55,273 nt of DNA, from assembly GCA_021799405.1 (NCBI GenBank), contig JAJZAL010000010.1, forward strand, positions 1-55,273. Direction: 5' to 3'. The notes beneath the pieces are model-generated. The model saw only the letters and a program-made list of their open reading frames with translations. It was not told the origin of the DNA and searched no databases. The DNA is from Acidobacteriota bacterium. Its GTDB lineage: Bacteria > Acidobacteriota > Terriglobia > Terriglobales > Acidobacteriaceae. The position numbers were made by a program, and so were the translations under genes. This document shows positions 52,548 to 55,273 of this stretch, piece after piece; positions within the stretch are counted from its first letter, which is position 1; every line of letters begins with the position of its first letter.

Positions 52548-52557
52548 GGGGCAGGCC

Positions 52558-52764
52558 GTGACGGACGAGGAAGAGCTTCAGATGGCCACATCGATCAGGC
52601 GGTGGCGCCGAGAGCAGCCCATGGGGCAACGCAGGCGCCAGGAGCGCGAGATCGTGCCACGGGCTGAGAGCTGGGAGGAGAAGTACGACCGGCTGTGGCG
52701 TGAGCTGAAGCCGAAAGAGCGGTTCGGCTCCACGTTCAGCGCGAAGTTTCGGAGGGGTGCATGA
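52558..52764 (+). CDS. Small Arg-rich hypothetical protein (phage/plasmid-like)
   Basis: A 68-residue basic protein (MTDEEELQMATSIRRWRREQ... FGSTFSAKFRRGA) with GTG start at 52558, ten bases after the secreted-protein stop. It overlaps the next gene by 4 bases (ATGA), which supports it as coding. No family recognised; similar small Arg-rich proteins occur beside phage HNH genes. Confidence 0.62.
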   Translation: MTDEEELQMATSIRRWRREQPMGQRRRQEREIVPRAESWEEKYDRLWRELKPKERFGSTFSAKFRRGA

Positions 52765-53030
52765 TCCGGCCACGGTCCAAACTGCGGCGTGGAGAGCCAA
52801 CCAAGGAAGAGAAGCAGGCCGCGCGCAAAGAATGCAGTGCGAGGGCTACAAGACGCTGCGAGGATTGCGGCCGGAGAACCACCCTAGCGAATGGCCATCT
52901 GCATCACATGCACGGCAAGCAGCGGTTTGGGTGGCAGGAGAGCGAGATCCAGACGCATCGGTGGTTGTGCCCAGCTTGCCATCATGCCAGGCACAACCCA
53001 AAGGCTGTGCCGGCGAAGGAGAGAACATGA
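52761..53030 (+). CDS. Small HNH-like zinc-finger protein
   Basis: Protein of 89 aa with two zinc-type Cys pairs, CEDCGRRT and CPACHHARH, around an HxHHMHGK segment, the arrangement of small HNH endonucleases. It overlaps its neighbours by 4 bases on both sides, so the three genes 52558-53383 form one translationally coupled unit with the VRR-NUC gene. Confidence 0.74.
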   Translation: MIRPRSKLRRGEPTKEEKQAARKECSARATRRCEDCGRRTTLANGHLHHMHGKQRFGWQESEIQTHRWLCPACHHARHNPKAVPAKERT

Positions 53031-53383
53031 AGGAGTCCGAGATCCAACGCACCATTCTGGATTACCTGGCCGCCAAAGGCATACTCGCTTTTAGGATGAA
53101 CACCGGGGCCATGGCCGCCGAGTACAACGGCAAGAAGCGGTTCATGCGCTTTGGTGTTCCAGGCATGGCGGACATTTTGGCATTTACGACGCTCCACACT
53201 GGCGAGAGAGACATGTATGGAAAAGGCGAGATTACCTATTCCGAGCCGCTGTGGATTGAGGTCAAGACGCCAACGGGGAAGCAGAGCGAATACCAGAAAA
53301 GCTTTCGGGCGCAGGTCCAGGCGCATGGGCATCGCTACATCATCGCCAGATGCGTTGAGGATGTAGAAGAGGTAGTTGGCTAG
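53027..53383 (+). CDS. VRR-NUC domain nuclease
   Basis: Protein of 118 aa with the VRR-NUC (PD-(D/E)XK-type) motifs: an early Glu (KESEIQRTILDYLAAKGI), GVPGMADILAF with the metal-binding Asp, WIEVKTPTGKQSEYQKSF with the E-x-K pair, and a final strand YIIARCVEDVEEVV. Small VRR-NUC proteins are common in phages and plasmids. ATG 53027 overlaps the HNH-like gene stop. Confidence 0.84.
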   Translation: MKESEIQRTILDYLAAKGILAFRMNTGAMAAEYNGKKRFMRFGVPGMADILAFTTLHTGERDMYGKGEITYSEPLWIEVKTPTGKQSEYQKSFRAQVQAHGHRYIIARCVEDVEEVVG

Positions 53384-53398
53384 GCGGGGGAAAGGCTA

Positions 53399-53427
53399 GG
53401 CTCGGCCACCTTGACGACGGCCGAGCC
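53399..53427 (+). terminator. Hairpin after the VRR-NUC gene
   Basis: Perfect 9-bp inverted repeat GGCTCGGCC / GGCCGAGCC with an 11-base loop, 16 bases after the VRR-NUC stop and between convergent gene sets. There is no T-run, so it may be a bidirectional or factor-assisted terminator. Confidence 0.5.
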
Positions 53428-53457
53428 CGAATATGGGAGGGCACGTGGCTGTCCCAT

Positions 53458-53676
53458 TTAGATGTTATCATCTTTGACTTCGCGAGCATTTGGATCATGC
53501 GATAGACGGGGCAGAATACGCACGCAAGCGCAAATGCTAAGCAAGATTTCGAGCTTGTGTGAGTAGCTGGAGAAAGACTGCTCTATGCAGATTCCAGTTC
53601 CATGGCAGTCCACACACTCTTCGACAGCCGTTACTTCCATGCGGTATTTACCGCTCACTTCTCTCCGTGTGGTCAT
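53458..53676 (-). CDS. Small CxxC-repeat protein (half DnaJ-type zinc motif)
   Basis: Protein of 72 aa with CVDCHGTGIC, the CxxCxGxGxC pattern of DnaJ-like zinc ribbons, followed by a partly hydrophobic C-terminal half. The ATG at 53676 lies two bases after the stop of a 40-codon gene upstream on the same strand, suggesting coupling. Function unknown. Confidence 0.58.
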   Translation of the reverse strand: MTTRREVSGKYRMEVTAVEECVDCHGTGICIEQSFSSYSHKLEILLSICACVRILPRLSHDPNAREVKDDNI

Positions 53677-53678
53677 GG

Positions 53679-53801
53679 CTAGAACCTCAATCCGGCAGCG
53701 TGCCAATTCTGGAGGATGGCGAGCAACCCAGCCGCACAAAATGCTGCGATGACGAGGGATACGAGGATGATGGGGGCATGGTCTTGGATGGTGTGCTTCA
53801 T
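53679..53801 (-). CDS. Single-helix small membrane protein (40 aa)
   Basis: MKHTIQDHAP is followed by one hydrophobic helix (IILVSLVIAAFCAAGLLAIL) and a short tail, QNWHAAGLRF. AAAGGA lies just upstream of the ATG. It resembles tiny phage membrane proteins in form only. The next gene begins two bases after its stop. Confidence 0.6.
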   Translation of the reverse strand: MKHTIQDHAPIILVSLVIAAFCAAGLLAILQNWHAAGLRF

Positions 53802-53816
53802 GATGTTCCTTTCTGG

Positions 53817-54029
53817 TTACTGGTTGTTGCGGATGATCCTGCGCTGGAGTGAGATGAGCAAAGAGATTGCGTCTGCCTGGTAGGGTAGCAGGGTTCCCCG
53901 GTCACGGAAGCTGGCGCAGTTGGTGTACAGGTCGGTGAGGTAGTGGGCGGCGCGGTCCAGCTTTCGGGCAGCGTCCCACCGTTGGTCGGGCCTTCGCCAG
54001 CGCAAGAGGATGCGATCGAGGATGGTCAT
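53817..54029 (-). CDS. Small helical hypothetical protein (70 aa)
   Basis: Basic helical protein (MTILDRILLRWRRPDQRWDA... LLISLQRRIIRNNQ). Its ATG overlaps the stop of the excisionase-like gene upstream on the strand (ATGA), supporting a real gene. No family recognised. Confidence 0.62.
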   Translation of the reverse strand: MTILDRILLRWRRPDQRWDAARKLDRAAHYLTDLYTNCASFRDRGTLLPYQADAISLLISLQRRIIRNNQ

Positions 54030-54226
54030 TTGGCCTCCTGGGATGCGGCCTCCATCATGCGCTCAATGGACAGCGCGGAGACGCGGACGGTGCGATGGCC
54101 GAGCTTGGCTGCGTGGAGATGGCCGCCGGCGATGTACTTCCTGACGGTCGCCTTGGTCACGCCGAGGTATTCAGCGGCCTCCTTGAGGGAAAGCCAGGGG
54201 GAGGCGGGTTGCTGGGTGGGGTTCAT
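54026..54226 (-). CDS. Excisionase/AlpA-like MerR-type HTH protein
   Basis: Protein of 66 aa with a winged HTH of the excisionase family: WLSLKEAAEYLGVTKATV, then RKYIAGGHLHAAKLGHRTVRV. Such proteins direct excision of, or regulate, integrated elements. ATG 54226 is chosen, as it overlaps the preceding gene stop by 4 bases (54223); the longer frame reaches 54262. No integrase is in the window, so the partner would lie beyond 55273. Confidence 0.8.
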   Translation of the reverse strand: MNPTQQPASPWLSLKEAAEYLGVTKATVRKYIAGGHLHAAKLGHRTVRVSALSIERMMEAASQEAK

Positions 54227-54471
54227 TGTGCGTTCCTTTCCGGTCTGGGGACGCGAATCCAATACATATCTTCGCCATGCCAGGCTCCGATGAGATCATC
54301 GGTCCAGCCGTAGGCGTCCATGAGTTCTTGTGCAGCGCCGCGATGGGTGTCTTCTGTGTTTCGAGCGTAGTTGTAGGCGACCGTGATGGTAGCGTTCTCC
54401 CCGTCAGTGGCGGAGAAGCGGGAACCTCCGGTGGAGTTCGGGCCGTGGTAGCGAGTGCGTATGGCATTCAT
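54223..54471 (-). CDS. Small hypothetical protein (82 aa)
   Basis: Protein starting MNAIRTRYHGPNSTGGSRFSA, with a strand-like segment (ATITVAYNYAR) and a helix (GAAQELMDAYGW). It matches in style the small 'conserved phage' proteins that begin with YHGPT/N. Coupled by a 4-base overlap to the excisionase-like gene. Function unknown. Confidence 0.64.
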   Translation of the reverse strand: MNAIRTRYHGPNSTGGSRFSATDGENATITVAYNYARNTEDTHRGAAQELMDAYGWTDDLIGAWHGEDMYWIRVPRPERNAQ

Positions 54472-54516
54472 GGGGTCCTTTCTGGGGTGAGGGGCCGGAT
54501 ACGCTCCGGCTGGCGG

Positions 54517-54933
54517 TCAAATTTCTACTGGTGGCAGGTCCGCGATGCAGTCGTTGATGATCTGCGCCCAGCGCCTGGCGTCGTCGCCGCAGTGATCCTG
54601 CTCTGCCATTTTCCGGCCAACGCGCCTGATTGCCGCTGGTAGCTCTTCGATAGGAGTCGCCTGAAGGAGTTCGCCCTCTCGGAATCCGTAGTTGCGCTCG
54701 TGCAAGAAGTGCGAGTTGTGGCTGTAGGTTCCATACACGATGGCCCTACCGTCGTCGTGCTGCCGCACCCGGAGAGCCCATTTGCTGGTGCGGTTGGCCT
54801 GGAATTCATACTCGCTGTCGCAGTCGCTGTCTGTGGCTTCGGCGAGAATCGGCCAATCATCCTTGCGGATTTTGACTGGGGGGCGGTCTGTGAGGGTGAT
54901 GATGAGGTAAGGATTGTCCTGCTGTGCGCTCAT
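54517..54933 (-). CDS. Hypothetical protein (138 aa)
   Basis: A probable alpha/beta protein (NPYLIITLTDRPPVKIRKDD; TSKWALRVRQHDDGRAIVYG; EELPAAIRRVGRKMAEQ). The N-terminal part looks like a small regulatory or phage-encoded fold. Same strand as the other small genes here. No family recognised. Confidence 0.66.
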   Translation of the reverse strand: MSAQQDNPYLIITLTDRPPVKIRKDDWPILAEATDSDCDSEYEFQANRTSKWALRVRQHDDGRAIVYGTYSHNSHFLHERNYGFREGELLQATPIEELPAAIRRVGRKMAEQDHCGDDARRWAQIINDCIADLPPVEI

Positions 54934-55046
54934 GGCATTCTGCTTTCTGCGCGGTTACCGCCGCGCTCGGGTTAGGGGGAGAATGATAGTGGCCTAGCTG
55001 GGATGCCGGATAGCCCCGGCGGCCGGTTGGTGGTATCTCGATGTCG

Positions 55047-55273
55047 TCAGGCATTGATGAGGAGTCCTTGCTGGGCTGCGCAGGCAAGGTGATAGCGCTC
55101 ACCCGTGGAGTAGGGGCCGCACTCGCCGAGGTGCTCGATATAGAGAGATCCTGTTAGGATGGGCTCCGCGCACGGGATATGCTGCGTACCGTCATGGCCG
55201 CCTGTGCAGTGATGGGATTTTCTGGCGGTGCGGACCACTACAGCTCCATCTGTGGGTGTAACCAGCGTATATC
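55047..55273 (-). CDS. Small Cys/His protein, zinc-binding-like (N-terminus cut by window edge)
   Basis: The frame is open to the window edge (…YTLVTPTDGAVVVRTARKSHHC), giving at least 74 residues. ARKSHHC, PCAEPILTGSLYIEH and RYHLAC resemble the small phage-type proteins in which Cys/His pairs bind zinc around a 'P-I-xxG-xxY' turn. A GTG at 55238 is a possible internal start. The true start is not visible. Confidence 0.58.
   Translation of the reverse strand, partial: YTLVTPTDGAVVVRTARKSHHCTGGHDGTQHIPCAEPILTGSLYIEHLGECGPYSTGERYHLACAAQQGLLINA

Noticed and set aside
1..55273. CRISPR arrays, tRNA/rRNA genes, riboswitches, integrase
   Set aside because: Looked for regular spaced repeats, cloverleaf-like genes and integrase motifs on both strands; found none I could support.

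Overview
The window looks like part of a chromosome from an Acidobacteriota bacterium, probably class Terriglobia (the Granulicella/Terriglobus/Edaphobacter area). This rests on protein style: glucodextranase-like GH15, DUF3179, MerR and efflux genes of the kind common there, and moderately high GC. No rRNA or other phylogenetic marker is present, so the placement is inference. I see no tRNA, rRNA, CRISPR array, riboswitch or intact integrase.

Bases 1-13278 form a metal-resistance island. It starts with the edge of a mercury operon (merT/merR, divergent, with a mer-type operator). Next are a Cu(I) P1B-ATPase with its MerR-family sensor, a second such sensor, and a tripartite ABC exporter (TolC, membrane-fusion protein, FtsX-like permease, ATPase). 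A third MerR-type promoter drives a CopZ-like chaperone, an unusual 'YPC' P-type ATPase with metal-binding domains at both ends, and a CcdA-like membrane protein fused to a cupredoxin domain. Bases 13300-14536 hold decayed genes (an EAL-domain remnant and a broken secreted-protein gene). Bases 14682-21750 are an operon of ECF sigma factor, zinc-finger anti-sigma factor and RND efflux pump.

Bases 21777-43379 look like one stress regulon. At nine start regions, on both strands, I find the same bipartite element, [T/C]GTAAC-N17-ATC. The genes behind it are: a multi-cluster radical SAM enzyme resembling tetraether-lipid synthases with a methyltransferase; an MFS transporter, MerA-like flavoprotein and HAD hydrolase; thioredoxin and redoxin/DsbD-alpha proteins with DoxX, AhpD-like and PiT proteins; an ECF sigma/anti-sigma operon with a second AhpD-like protein and DUF3179; a GH15 glucosidase; a DedA-rhodanese fusion; a further ECF sigma factor; and a bufferin-type copper RiPP operon (Cys-rich precursor, MNIO enzyme, DUF2063 partner, DoxX). 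The picture is of ECF-controlled defence against copper or thiol-oxidative stress.

Bases 43380-55273 are accessory DNA. They contain an IS4-type transposase remnant, a phage-like cassette (RecJ-like nuclease, Gp157-like, HNH), a short type II CBASS anti-phage core (CD-NTase plus E2-like protein) beside a twice-frameshifted phospholipase-D-like gene, an XRE/ImmA regulator with a broken PIN-domain partner, and a run of small phage- or plasmid-like genes (VRR-NUC nuclease, HNH, excisionase-like HTH).
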